A program made the position numbers and the translations under genes. Source: Centroberyx gerrardi (Eukaryota > Chordata > Actinopteri > Beryciformes > Berycidae). From it: a DNA stretch of 64,000 nucleotides. This document shows, piece after piece, positions 48,426-60,996 of the stretch. Within the stretch, counting starts at the first letter, position 1. Every line of letters begins with the position of its first letter. A model generated the notes under the pieces. It made no database searches. It worked only from the letters and a program-made list of their open reading frames with translations, and had not been told where the DNA came from. Where the stretch lies: positions 11,243,616 to 11,307,615 of the forward strand of contig NC_135997.1 in assembly GCF_048128805.1 (NCBI RefSeq), in the 5' to 3' direction.

Positions 48426-50569
48426 TCATGTTACAGAAGTATGTCAATGCAAAATGTTCCATAATGATAATGCTCTAAATAATTTTGCAAGCTTATCCCA
48501 TGAAACCAGATCTAGCATTACGCTGACTCGTTTATATTATTTGTATATCAAAGTGTTCCCTTATGTAAAATAATCAGTGTAAGTCTCACATTTCATCTGA
48601 ACTCCTCTGAACCATTTCCCTCGGAAAGCTGCAAGCAATGATTTGGCCAAAAATATAAGAGCAACAAACTCGAGACATTTACAGATATTACACTACTATA
48701 CAAGGCTACTGTAAAATCTGAAGATCTTAAAGCAATAGTTCACTTTAATAGAACATTTACATTTTTAACATGTATTATTTAATGACTTCAACAGTCAATC
48801 TCCAACATTTGCTAGCAAAACGTATTGATTTTTTTTTAATGGGATAAAAAAAAAAAAGGTTCACATTACAGCGGTCTTTGTGTTAAATGTATAGCTGCAT
48901 TCATGGCAATTCAGAAATGAGGTGTTATCGACTAAAGAATTTTCTACAGCTCTCATATCTCCAAACTGAAATCCAATTTGTGTGAAAACAGTGATTTGTA
49001 GTTTCAGGTTTAAAACACAGTTGAGTGCGCTGAACACTTGAAGCTGTTTGCACTTGTAGTAGAGTGGAAAGGAACCACAGAGGTGAAACTAGTAAACAGC
49101 TTACTATGCTATTGTGTCAAAGGAAAAATCCACCCTATAACACCTTCACATGTAAAAAAAGACAGCTATTAGAGATGTACCTTGTATTTCTGGGTCCATT
49201 TTGTTGTTTGGTAGCGCATTTTTCTTATTCCCTCAAATAACTGACCAAGCACAGACAACATGACATCAAGATATTTCCTGGGCAGCTACAATGGAGTTTG
49301 ACAGAAAAAAAAATCAGTTATCTAAAACATCAACAGTGAGGTTTAGATGTCAGCCCCTCAAAGAGCAAGAGCCACCACCAACGTTCATCATACTGTGAGC
49401 ATCACAGAAGAGGCAGAGATACCAATTTCTCCTGTGACAGCAGTCTGTAACACAATGCAGCCACTAGACACGCTGCGTTTTGAGTAAGGGGCGCAACTCT
49501 CGCTTTGTCTTGTAAAGAAAAACTCTCACTCCATTTGCATGTATAACCAACAGCTGAATGCAACAAGTTCACGCCCGGTCTCTGGGGCTTGTCGAAAATC
49601 ATTCTGGGAAAATGTAGGAAATCGCTAACAGGTTGAGGGAAAGCCGGTACAACAAAAATGGAAATCACAATAAAGCTCTGGGGTCTCTTTGCCTCCTAGA
49701 ATTCACTGAACATCACAGATTGATGACATAACAGTGTTAAGAGTATTCAAGAGTGGATTTTTCCTTACCTTTAGCCTTGGAGCAACTAGCTACTACTCAT
49801 AGCTTAGATTTTGTTTTTCTGACAGCTTTCTTCAACACACTTCTTGGTTGGAAATTTCCATGTTCTGAGACTGAGTTGTCAAGAGTCCACAGTGTTATTG
49901 TTATTTCTTGTCAGCAAACAAGTGGCATCACTACAGCAACCGCACAGAGACAATACTGGTTGCTGACTGCACATGAACTCACTGCTTTCAGTACATTCTT
50001 TGCATAATGTATTAAGGCAAATTCATTCAATGCAAGATACAATGGCATAACTGTATATTAGAAAATAGTTAGAATTTACACATCAATTGCATATTAAGAC
50101 ACATAGTTCATATACTCAAGGCACAAGACAAGTATCATTCAAAAATACTACAAACACAACACTCTTTCAAATCAAAGTTGTTGTATGCATAACTTTAGAC
50201 AGCAGTTATGTTAGCTGCTTATGGTGAAGTTATAATAATACATGAGCATTCACTACGCTAACAGGGGTATTACATTTCTTGGTAAGGGGAAAAATACAAT
50301 TTCAGACACTTTTGGAATGTAAAAATAATGAAACATTTACATTTTTTAAAGAACTCGTAACCTTAAGCATCTGCTAACATGACAGTTTTATGACATGACA
50401 ACTGTAAGTGACGTTTTATAAAGCAAGGGAACCAAGATTTAAATAACTGTAATGATATACTGGTACAATGCTGGGCCCTTCTTAAGATCTGATTCAGCAG
50501 TTCTCACATAGAGGTTTTAACATCAAACACATAGACGGGATATCTCCAGGTTGTTTGGCATGCCGACGT
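48325..50569 (-). other. Probable lims1 3' UTR with poly(A) signal
   Basis: From the lims1 stop codon the first AATAAA on the minus strand is at 48325-48330, implying a 3' UTR of about 2.25 kb. No coding potential was recognised in between. A stretch near 48730-48860 begins TTAAAGCAATAGTTCACTTT, which resembles the end of a common fish MITE, so part of the UTR may be transposon-derived. The 3' end is inferred only from the signal. Confidence 0.5.
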
Positions 50570-53500
50570 TTACTTGCGTCCAATGGCCTCAGCCAGCTTC
50601 TTAAGCCTTTTCTTCAGCTCCAGAGGAAACTTCTCATAACATTTCTTACACACAGGCTTCATGTCAAACTCAACAAATTTGTTCCTGCAAAGAAGGAAAA
50701 CAAGGAAGACCATGTGAACACTTGACTTGTGATCTAATGGCCTGTCTCTTGCCCACTGTAACATCTCACATTTTAACAACCAGCTATTCCTTCTCGTTTT
50801 TCCCCAACACAGTGCTGCTCAAAGTATCACTACATTGCCTCAAATATAAACAGGTTTAAAGCGATTAGAAGTGCCAGGAAAACTTATCAAAGCTTAATTA
50901 ATATCCTCAAAAGTATTCTCATAAACATCAATCTAGACAACCTCATGATGAATCTATACTGCTCAGGGATTTTTACATGAATGCCATTCATACAAAAAAC
51001 TGCAAGGTGAAGGCATAACCTCAGAAAATAAAAACATGAAAAGAATGGCACCATGCCGTCATGCCAAAGGAGGTAAATGAGGAGCACCACAGAAAAAGGG
51101 AAAGGCAGAGATGGTACCAACCAACCGATGGAAAAAACGAGGTGAAGGAGTGCGGAGGTGAAAAGAAAAAGAACTCTACAGACAGACAGCGGGTTTTTTC
51201 TTGCGGTCTTTGGCGTCGCGTTCACGTCGGGCCAGGCGACGTTTCAGCTCCTCAGGCATGTGCTCATAGCAGTGCTTGCACACTAGCTTCAGGTCAATTT
51301 CAACAAACTTATCTCTGAGTTACCACAGGTGTAGTGAAGGAGGCATGTTGGAAGAGAAATTGGAGAGACAAAAGGGAAGAGGAAAGGAGCCACAGAGGGA
51401 AGGAGGCGGAAGAGGAGAATGAAATACAGAAAGGCAATAGTTAGACTAAACTAGTGACGTAGGAGTGTTATAGGAAACAGACAGGACAATTACAATCTAA
51501 GGAGGCTTGGACCAACTGGTAGTATAGACAGAATCAGTTAGTAAAAGAAACTGAATAATGCCCAGTGTAACTTACTTGAGGGTGAGTTTTGTGTTGCAGG
51601 TGGAGCAAGAGAAACAACTGACACACCAGGCCTTGTTCAGAGCCGACACCACTAAGGGGGAGACAGGACACAAATGGAGGAAAATGATGAATGCTCAACT
51701 AATATACAGTATGTGTGTGGATGAATATAACTCCAAGCAACAGTTTTATGTAGTGACTCAATAAAAATACTGTAATAAATATATGCTTTGTCATATTGAT
51801 TCTCACCATCGCCTTCAATCACACGGTTGCAGTGATAGCACACGTCGCCAAAGAGCTGGACAATTGAGAAGCAAATGTTAGGTATTTATACAGCAAACAA
51901 CTTGGCAGATATCATAATATGCGGCTATTAAAAATAAGCAGATATCACAATATGAGGCTATTAAAAACAAGTGTAAATCAGTTTATCTGGCCAAACAATG
52001 AATGGTTGGTGTTATTTGTTTAGTCTTAGCAATCATATGATACAAATGTTTACCAAAGCCACAAATCCAATCAGTTATCTGGATGGGTCACATTTATTTA
52101 ATTAAACACTTTTTTTACCTGGTTATAGTGAGTCTCACAGTAAGCCAGTCCCTTCCTCTCATAATGGCGGTGACCAAGGAAAGGCTTCTCACACTTCGCA
52201 CACACAAAATGCTGCAAACACACACAACCTGTATTAACCATGGCTAGCACTCTCTAGGCACTTACCATAGACTACTGAAGGAAAGGAGACAAACACTAAC
52301 TCCTTTCCAAGCAGATACCAACTTGCCACAAGACACTGCTCTCCAACAGTTTAGGTTTCACACACAGTAAACAGATCACACAACAGTCCCTAAAGGAAAA
52401 AACTAGGCCTCAAACAGCAACACAGACGTTATATGTTGCTTGAAATTACATCAAAGCAAGAACGAATCTGCAAGAGAATCAATTTCTTAAGTTCTACGGT
52501 GAATAAAAATCATTTAGCACATGAACATATAAATCCTAGTTACTATGTGGATATGCATTCCATTCTCATATCAAACAGACACAGTAAGCTTAACAACTAT
52601 AGTCATAAGGGTGACAAAATAAATCCGCTTCTCACTTGTTCAGCACACAAAGTGCTGACTAGAATGAGCAGAAAATAAAGAAATAGAGAAATGTATCCAT
52701 TTATGAGTAAGTAAATGTAAGCAGGTCAGATATTCTCGTCTTATCCTCTCCAACAAACCTCCACATGCCACTGCTTGCCCATGGCGTTGACAACACGTCC
52801 CTCGATGGGTCTCCTACAGGCACCGCAGATCGGCACACCCATCTTGTCATGGCAGGGCAGACAGAAGAGCTCTCCCTTCAGCTCCCTGGCATCGGCTGTC
52901 AGCTCCTTCCTACAGAGAGAAAAACAGTTAGTTGCACTCTGCAGGGGAGACAAGCTGGCTCTTGAGCGCAGCTTCCACCTCATAAAGTGGCATAAAAAAA
53001 GGGGAGGAACACAGCGTTTGACCCCAGTCTCATGCTTAAATTTTTATGTGGAACTGAGATATATTCTGAAGTTAAAGCAGTGCTGTTCTCTGTAGTAAGG
53101 AGTGGAGGAGTGGAGCAGTAAGACTGACCCACAGTTGTTGCAGTTGAAGTGGTCAGGGTGGTAGGGGTCATTCTTAAAGATGAGTGGCTGCTCTTCAATG
53201 ATGGCGTGGCACTTCTGGCAGATGTACTTGCCCAGGCCGCGGGCTTTCTCGCGGTTATGGCACGGGCGGCACAGGTGCCTGAGGTAAATGGGGGAGAACA
53301 AAATACAGCCGTGGGAGGCGTGTAAAGATATAGACTGCAGCCTCAAATGACTTTTTGACATATGTAACAGTGCCTCTAAAATCCAATCTTCTTTAAAATC
53401 CTAAAATCAGTGAGTCACTCAGTGAGTCTGACCTGTCTGTACCCCACTATTTAATGGGTTGCCATGTTATTTCAGCAATATCACACGAGTGGGAGTGCTG

Positions 53501-55782
53501 TTATACTATATCAGCAAGGCTGTGATACTGATTATACAACAGTTCTATTAGCAAAGCTATTCATCAAGTAATGGTAATTTGAGACAACAGATTATGATTT
53601 GTGTCTTTTATTCGTCTCTCAGGATTCTCTCAGTTCTCTCAGGATTCCACTACCAAGTGTTGCCAAGCAACACATAAACTGTTTATATTAGAACACCTGT
53701 AAAGCGGAGGGGTACAACGTCCCAGTGCTGTTATACTGTGCATCAGCACTCAGGGAATGCCTCCTGTCCAATCAAATTACTCGACCGGAAGGAACTGTTG
53801 TATAAATAAAATTAACAATGTAATAGGACGGGATACCAACCTGCCAGCGTTTTTGACAAATCCCACGTCGGCAAGCACAGCCTGGCAAATGTCACAGCAG
53901 AAGCAGTCAGGGTGCCAGCTATTGTTCATGGCCTTAATCACACGACCAATGATGAACTCCCCTTGGGGCAACAATAATTGGGAAATTAGCTTGAGGCAGG
54001 TGTAAGTGTGACTTCACTACACTTTGTTATTTGTTGGGTCTGAATGGTGTAGTAGTTGCATTTTTTTGTTCTGTACTGTGCAGTAGTTTTTTATGTGCGC
54101 TCCATTATGGAGTCAATGATTGTTATTACAATACGCTCCATGCTTTCTTGTTCTCAGATTGAAACTTGTGTGTAGAATGCATTTTAAATGTTAGTAAACT
54201 TGAGTATGTGTGTGTTCCCCAGGACAAAGGCAGGTACTATTTGATTGAAGCATACGACTTTACAGGAAAGAGCGTATGTGTGAGTTCCTGTAATACTCAC
54301 CACATTGGTGACAGCAAGGAGCAAAGAGCATCTGGAAGTCATGCTCACAGTACTTCCTGCCTTCAAACTGCAAAGGAAAGACAGATATTCCACCAATGAA
54401 GACAAAAATTCACTTCATATATTTGCAAGGACTAACACACAAATGCACACGCGCACACACAGCGTGGCTTGACATATATATTTCATATATTTCAGTGAGC
54501 TACCTCGTAGAAGAGTCCCTCTGGAAACTGCTGGAAGCACTGAGCACACACAAAACACTGCTCATGGTACAGCTCTCCATTACTGTTGACAATCTTCTCA
54601 GCAGGAGCAAAGCCGCTCTTACAGCGCTCACAGGCCGCGTTGGCCAGGGCGTTTGCCATGCTGCACGTGAAAAGTAAATACATTATTTACAATCAGAGAT
54701 TCACCAAAGTGGCACCAAGTCTCATGATTCAATTCCAAACAGCTGAACCAAGGTCTCTTGTGTGGATCCATGATGGCATGTCGACTCACTGGCTCTTGTT
54801 ACTCACCACATAGTCATTACCTAATTTAGTAGTAAGGGAATATAAGCACTGAATCTTATTTGAGAGGCAGTGCAGCCACCCCCCACACTCACACACAAAG
54901 TGGTGAGGACATCTTCAAGGAATAAATGGGTCCAGATCACATCCTAGTTATCAATACATTGATGGATACTATGCCCTTGCAAATACAATTTTCTGTCAAT
55001 TACCAAATAAGTCAATAATGCCTGTCTTGAGGCACGTTTTAAATTAGTTTGGTAACTAAAAATATTAGTGACCCAACCAACGTGTTTACTTGAATTAGGT
55101 GAACTTTTACCTCATCCATGTACTTCATAGTCCATACTGTCTCTGGGCAATTTCAAGCCAAGCATTGTCAGAACTGGTAAATTCGGCATGGTTTAATATT
55201 GCAAGTAACGTTAGAATGTGGGAGCAAGAGACCAGACAAGGGGAAATGTTATTGATGTAAGGGCTGATTAGAGAATGTATGCTAAATTGACGAGTGGATC
55301 ACAAACATTCAAAATGGTTTAAGTTACGTTTTAACAAGTGAGTAGCAAGGTGGCATTATTTTGCTGCATCAAGTGGATTCAATGGACTGTTGCATCCTGT
55401 GCTCTCCATACAAACGACAACGGGACTTAACGGGGCTAGCTAGCTAACTACTTAACGTTATACGCACTAGCATGTGAAGCTTAGCTGAAAAGAGACAGGC
55501 AACTATGTTTAACGTTAACTGTTAGCTTAGCTGGTGACGTGACCAACTGTTAAACTACACAACAGCATGCAAACCGTTGCTCAGGACACTTTTGCTGGTC
55601 AAAAATGGTGTGCTAACGTAGCTAATGTTACACGATAAGTTCAGCTAGGTTTAGCTTAGATGACGATAGCTGCCCCTCACAGCTAAATTAGTTAGGTTAA
55701 CGTTAACGTTAACGTCGGTGTAGGTTAGTTACTACGCTAGTGAAAAATCTTACCTGCCCGTCATTCCAGCCACCCCCAGCAT
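50570..55782 (-). CDS. lims1: PINCH LIM-domain adaptor, lims1 (main isoform)
   Basis: Ten coding exons on the minus strand: 55754-55782, 54504-54660, 54301-54367, 53841-53961, 53129-53278, 52759-52909, 52119-52211, 51807-51855, 51576-51651 and 50570-50684. The phases close exactly to 335 residues. Five LIM domains lie at about 20-72, 81-131, 145-194, 203-253 and 262-313, each with the Cys/His zinc ligands, for example CERCKSGF and [14 protein letters not shown]. The C-terminus ends [19 protein letters not shown] proteins bridge integrin-linked kinase (through LIM1) to RSU1 (through LIM5) in the ILK-PINCH-parvin complex at focal adhesions. The start chosen gives ten extra residues ([10 protein letters not shown]) before the common MANALA start at 54659. 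From MANALA the protein is 325 residues, the usual LIMS1 length. The tail favours LIMS1 over LIMS2. An alternative last exon is listed separately. Confidence 0.95.
51176..51314 (-). CDS. lims1: lims1 alternative terminal coding exon
   Basis: This is a second, phase-compatible last exon lying 252 bases downstream of the exon ending at 51576 and 491 bases upstream of the other last exon. The acceptor (ctcag) is followed by one base that completes a Lys codon, exactly as in the 50570-50684 exon, and then by [20 protein letters not shown] and a basic tail ending KKKPAVCL and a TAG stop. Both exons supply the final CxxC zinc ligands of LIM5 (VCKHC here, VCKKC in the other). They differ in the tail: 45 new residues against 37. 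Using this exon gives a protein of about 343 residues with a more charged C-terminus. The ending V-C-L would fit a class II PDZ ligand, which is inference only. The reading frame is open and the protein is closely parallel to the other exon, so a real exon is more likely than a relic. Confidence 0.85.
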
Positions 55783-56070
55783 CACCTCTCACCACCACTA
55801 TTTTGGAAATGTTGTACGTGCAAATCCTTTCGTTGAGCTGGCAAAGTTTACAATCAAGCAAAGCGTATTCGCCTTGCGCCGTCCCACTCCCTTCTGGGCC
55901 GGGCTGGGCTGGGCTGGGCTTTATCCGCCCACTCGGGGAGTGTCTGAAGAGATACTGTACATACTGTCTGTATCTATGGTCTGGATCATAAGTCTGGTCT
56001 GGTGTGTTATCTAGATGCCTGCTTCCAGTAGTAAGCGAACCCGTATCTTTGGCTCTTTTGGATTTCAAAG
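55755..56070 (-). promoter_or_regulatory. lims1 5' end: probable promoter and 5' UTR with GGGCT repeat
   Basis: The stretch upstream of the first lims1 coding exon is locally GC-rich with several CpGs, unlike its AT-rich surroundings. It includes four near-tandem GGGCT units at about 55896-55920. The exon donor (CAG then GTAAGA at 55753) is a strong splice site. No TATA box stands out, which fits a housekeeping-type CpG promoter. The transcription start cannot be placed from sequence alone. Confidence 0.5.
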
Positions 56071-59000
56071 AGCCTGAGCTGACTTTAGTAAAAAATATTT
56101 AATGTAGCTAAAACAGGAACATATTGCTGAAGTTTTGCAACCGGCTATGGGATATGACAAGCTAAAAGCTTAATATCTCATAATTACTGTGAAGTTACAA
56201 CGCAGATGTAACTTTACATGTCCAAGCTGTCAAAAGTGGCACATGAAATAGATGAAGGACACTTTTCAGTACAGTGAATTTAACTAAACTGCAGTGACAT
56301 GATCCCAGCTGAAGAGCTTGTCTTTCAATGTGTCATGTCATTCATGGTATCAAGAACAATTTGGATGCTGGATCTGCTTTCTAAGGAGAGCTCTATGACT
56401 AGAAATTTGAGTTTTGCTAATTCAAAAACACTCTTGATTTAGACAGAGGATACGTGTCTTTTCTACATTGTGTTATTTTACATAGAACTCCATCTGACAA
56501 AGTAACCAACTAACTATCAACCCCCAGCAAACATATTATGGTCATTTTGTGTTATGGGGCAGTAAATATACCACGTATTGCCCCTTTAATTTCTAAGAAT
56601 TAAAGGAACAAATGTCATTAAGATCCTTAAAATGAAGCTCTGTAGCTTTGGGTGGAATTTGTGTCGTTTGTTTTCTTTTATCTGATTTCACTTTATGGAT
56701 CTATTCTTTTAGTGTATTTTCTCTTCCTTGGGCTTATTATCTCCTCATTATGTATTTTACTATTCATGTTTTTATACCTTCTTGTAAAGCACTCTGCTCT
56801 TAGGCAAGTGCTGTATAAATAACGTTTATTATTATTAAATCCTACTCTTGCTGCTGTAATGACCCAATTTCCCCACAGGGATCACTAAGCTTAATCTTAT
56901 CTTCTCAGCTGACTTACATGGTACAATTAAAATAAGTGCACTGAAAGTGTGGCCTATGTTTTTTCACACAAATCAATTTGGAAAGGAAATTGTTGTTCAA
57001 AACCCCTATCTATAACATAAATAGAGTGTCTGTGTATTTATAGTCTGTATAATTTATCCCTAATGAAACAAGGGATTGAACACTTTTACAATCTAGTTTT
57101 TGTTAATGCCCATTTTATAATGTATATTTTTATCAAAGTGCAGTTTATATCAATGCTTGATTCATGTGCGATCAATCAACAATGGAGTTAATTTCAAATG
57201 TCAAGAGACACCTTCAGCAAACATGGCAGAGAGGATTCCTGATAAATGCACCACTAACAATGAATGGGAGAGCAGCTTTGTGGACTAAAGGAGTACCCAG
57301 TGTGATTTTACAGGGGTATAAATGTTATTTCTTGTTTGCATTACAATGAAATGAAATGTTACTCCAACTTATTATCAGTCAAGCAACTAAGCACATTTTA
57401 TGACAGAAAGCTTTCATGTTCACAAATATTGACTGAATCGTTTAAGACCATAGTAATGACATTTGATCTCAGTTTTGGCATAGCTTTGCTGAACAACTTC
57501 ACCAGCACAGCTTTCACCATGTGCCTTTGTTATGAGCTGGAGGCAAGTAGCCGTCCTTTTCAGCTTCGTATCTTCCAAGTCCCAATTCCTCATCCACTTT
57601 ACGGCTCTGAAGGCTGTGGCAAGAGCATGTTTGGTACAACTTTCCTCTCATCCATTACTAACAAAACCTTACAATTTAGTTCAAAGTAAGATGATTTATT
57701 GATCTGTTTTTTTTTTGGCATTTCTAATAGAGTTTTTGTGCAAATAATTACCCGTTCAGTGTTTTACAATCATATTTTCTTAGCTATTGGTCCTTGAGAC
57801 ACATAACTAAAGGTTCACAAATCATGATACTATTCACCAATTTTATTTGTAAAGGCAAATTAGATTGTCCTTAAGCTACACAGGATTGGAGAATAAATGT
57901 GACTTGCAGTACGTGCAGTTTCTGAACAGTTATGGAGTGGGCAATTCACAATTCACTGAAATATAAACAGAAAAAAAGACAGTTGATCTGAGGGTTTTCT
58001 TGGTTATATGAAATATAATTCTATTTAAAGTGCACAGGGCCTTGTGAGACAAGTCCAGACCTTTGTTTTGACGTGTAGCATTTACCCAAACTACAGAGAT
58101 ACTGGACTAATTTCATTAAGTTTGACTGTTAGTGGTACTGAGAGCGTCTCAGCACCAATAATTAAATAGGAAAAGTACCCTTTATTTTTAATGATCACGT
58201 ATGAGAATTCTTATTTCTAGAAGAGTTTGTCTAAAAGGATATTTGCATTACTAAACGTAGTGTTTGGATCATCTTGGGACAGACAGGTCAAACTTGGATC
58301 AGCTCTCTTTAGGCCTGTGTTATCTTGAGACAAATTAACTACTAGAAAAGCTTTAACATCAGGATGAAAACAACACCACTACAAGCTCATTAAAGCAACC
58401 CTGTTGTCTAGTGCAGACATGGAATATAAAATGTATTCAATTAGGCATTATAATATGGCTATTAACTTCACCCAAATGCTAGGTTTCTTTGGGAAAGGTA
58501 CAAGAGGTTGATTTGCAATAAATGTTTTGCAACATTGCATCTTCTCTGTTCAATGCCGCCTTAATTAGCAAAGATAAAAACACCACACCGTATACTCTAT
58601 ACAAACTGTAGCTCTTATTCTCCCACTCTGAAGATTACAACAACCATCTATACGCAATGAATACAAATGCAGTCAATATTAACCAATAGATAGCATGGGT
58701 TTATAAATATACAATAAACTGTAAATCAAACAAGGGTTAAGTCCATTACCAGGCCTTGCCGACGTTGATCAACAGAGAAAAGATAATTAAGACAACACAA
58801 TGGCTCCCTATCAGAGGGAAACTACTGTAGAAATATTACATAAGTGACATAAGTGAACATTAGCCCTGCTAAAGAATTATCAGTTTTCTTAACAGAACAT
58901 TATGATTTCTCTCTTTCATAGCACAGTAAAAGGGTGACATAATGTTTTAGCATGTCCATAGGAAATGTCCTTGATTAGTCCACCTTAAGACATATCCCCA

Positions 59001-60996
59001 CCAATCTTTCACTATTGCAAAAAACACCCCATTAGTATATACTTTTATTTTTCAGGCTTACACATTCAGGCAAACATTCGGTTGCATCAACATTCAGCTG
59101 CCACACTGTCTTGTCTTTAGGGCTGCACAATTATTCACATACAACACTCTCCCTCCCAACAATTAAGGCTATTATCTTCACATTTTAATAAATATTCTTC
59201 AGTTAGCACAGTTGCCACATCCAAGTAAGCGCTACCCTTCCTGGATGATATGCCCATACTGGTTTAATTTTACATAATGCTTTATTGATTGCTATGTATG
59301 ACCACAGGAACATTCTTCTGCCAACATCAATGTGTATAAAAATTCAACCAAATTCCATTGTTCTTGGTCAGCCTATGGCTTCTGTCTGGCCTCAGAATAA
59401 TTGGAAAAAAATTATTGCAATTAGCCCAGTATTGATCATAATTGTGCAGCCCCGCACTGGTCTTTAAGTACATTTACTTCTTTCTATTTTGAACACCACA
59501 CAGATAGAATAGTTCTTTTATCTTTTTAAGCAAACTATTGTCTGTATGGACTGATAGCATGGCTGATTGTGCTGTAAAGTAGGATAAGTTTGTCCCTTCC
59601 CAGTAGCTATTCCTCTGGAGATAAATGTTATGGTACAAACAACTAACTGGCAAACAATCTAACAATGATGACAGGGCATGAATTTTTTGTCAACTGTCCA
59701 TAGTGACTAGTAAATTCAGACCTTCACCTGCCAATTTAATTTCCTAGAAGCCAAATTTGTTTTTAGAAGATAATAAACCCAGCTACCCGCCAAAGTGACT
59801 CATAGAACTGACAGAATTACCAACACAAATAATAACCACAGCCACATTTTACCATCATTTGGCTGGGACTTGTGTTAATTTCCTGCCCTACTGACATTGC
59901 AGCTCAAGCTACTAAAAGTATGATCCTTCAATAAGGGAAAAGTGCATGAGTAGGATTCAGTAAACTATAAAGATATATCGTATACATGACATGTCTACAA
60001 TAAAAAAAAAATCCCCCCCCCTATTTGTTTTGTATCAACACCTTTGACATTTACAATTATAGATAGGAACATGGGTCAAGCGACACAGAAATGTAGCTAA
60101 TGTATATTACACAGGAAAAATATGTTCAAACATTACTCTCATAGATTAACATGATTATGGCCAAAGTCTCTCAAGAGCACCAACTTCACACATAACTCTC
60201 CTCGGAAAATTGGGAGCTGAAACCATCTGCAGTCTAGTCCACATCAAGTCAGAGGAGAGGGAAACACACACAGCTCCACTCTTCCGAATGAGATGTAGTG
60301 ATGTTGTAAATGTCTACATACCAAAAACAAAGCCTCCTCTGAACAATTCAGAGACATCAAATGATGACACGGGGAGGAAGGAAGGAAGGAGTGGATGACA
60401 CATGTAGACAATAAAAAAAAAAAAAATCTGGTTATGCATTCATTGCTTTAGCTTTCAAGTGACCGACATGCCAATCTATAACAATCTTCACACCCGGGCT
60501 AATTGTCCCTTTATAATGTTTATCATTCTTGTGGAGTCATCTCATAAGGTGTGGCATAAACACACCTGCTGGGTATTACGGCCCTTTCCAAAGGGCTCGG
60601 AGAACAAAGTGCTTAATATTATAGGCGGGACCAAAATAAATGTATTTACATATATATACACAAAGACTTCAAAAATCCACGTAAGTGTAGAGTGGTGGGG
60701 TAGGGTTGAAATCAGTGTTCCATGTCTTTTTAAAAGAAATGTTATCAAATTCTGTCAATGTTATGATATCAACCACAAATCCAAACTTATGATTGTCATT
60801 TCTGTATGTATTCAGGGAGAACAGTATGAGTGGTGGTTGGGAAAGGGCCCGTCTCAGAAAGAGGAGCTAGATGAGCGAAGTTTCCAAAACCGTAGCTCTC
60901 CGAACCCTTGTATACACTCAAACTCTCCCTCTCCCTCTCCCTCTCTCTCTCACACAAACTCATACACAACCTAAATCTACGCCTCCACCCGAAGCT
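56071..60996. other. lims1-fbxl3 interval, probably including the fbxl3 3' UTR
   Basis: No gene recognised. Minus-strand AATAAA candidates (TTTATT on +) occur near 59283, 59043, 58181, 57841 and 57686, any of which could end fbxl3. The L2-like tail at 56690-56845 and a GGAA run at 60376-60391 are the only repeats noted. Plus-strand frames of up to 171 codons have no recognisable content. Confidence 0.4.
56690..56845 (+). mobile_element. LINE/SINE 3'-tail fragment (L2-like)
   Basis: TTCTTGTAAAGCACTCTGC, AAGTGCTGTATAAATAACG and TTTATTATTATTA resemble the conserved 3' tail shared by L2/CR1-type LINEs and their SINE partners in fish. It is severely truncated. Confidence 0.5.

Noticed and set aside
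55709..56068. 119-codon minus-strand frame at the lims1 5' end
   Set aside because: It runs through the promoter-like GGGCT repeat. The donor at 55753 would join it out of frame to the next lims1 exon, whereas the MLGVAG frame joins correctly.
57336..57689. 117-codon plus-strand frame
   Set aside because: No family resemblance, no splice or promoter context, located in AT-rich lims1-fbxl3 spacer.
60459..60974. 171-codon plus-strand frame
   Set aside because: No recognisable domain, ends in a CCCTCT/CACACA low-complexity tract, and lies in the likely 3' UTR of fbxl3 on the other strand.
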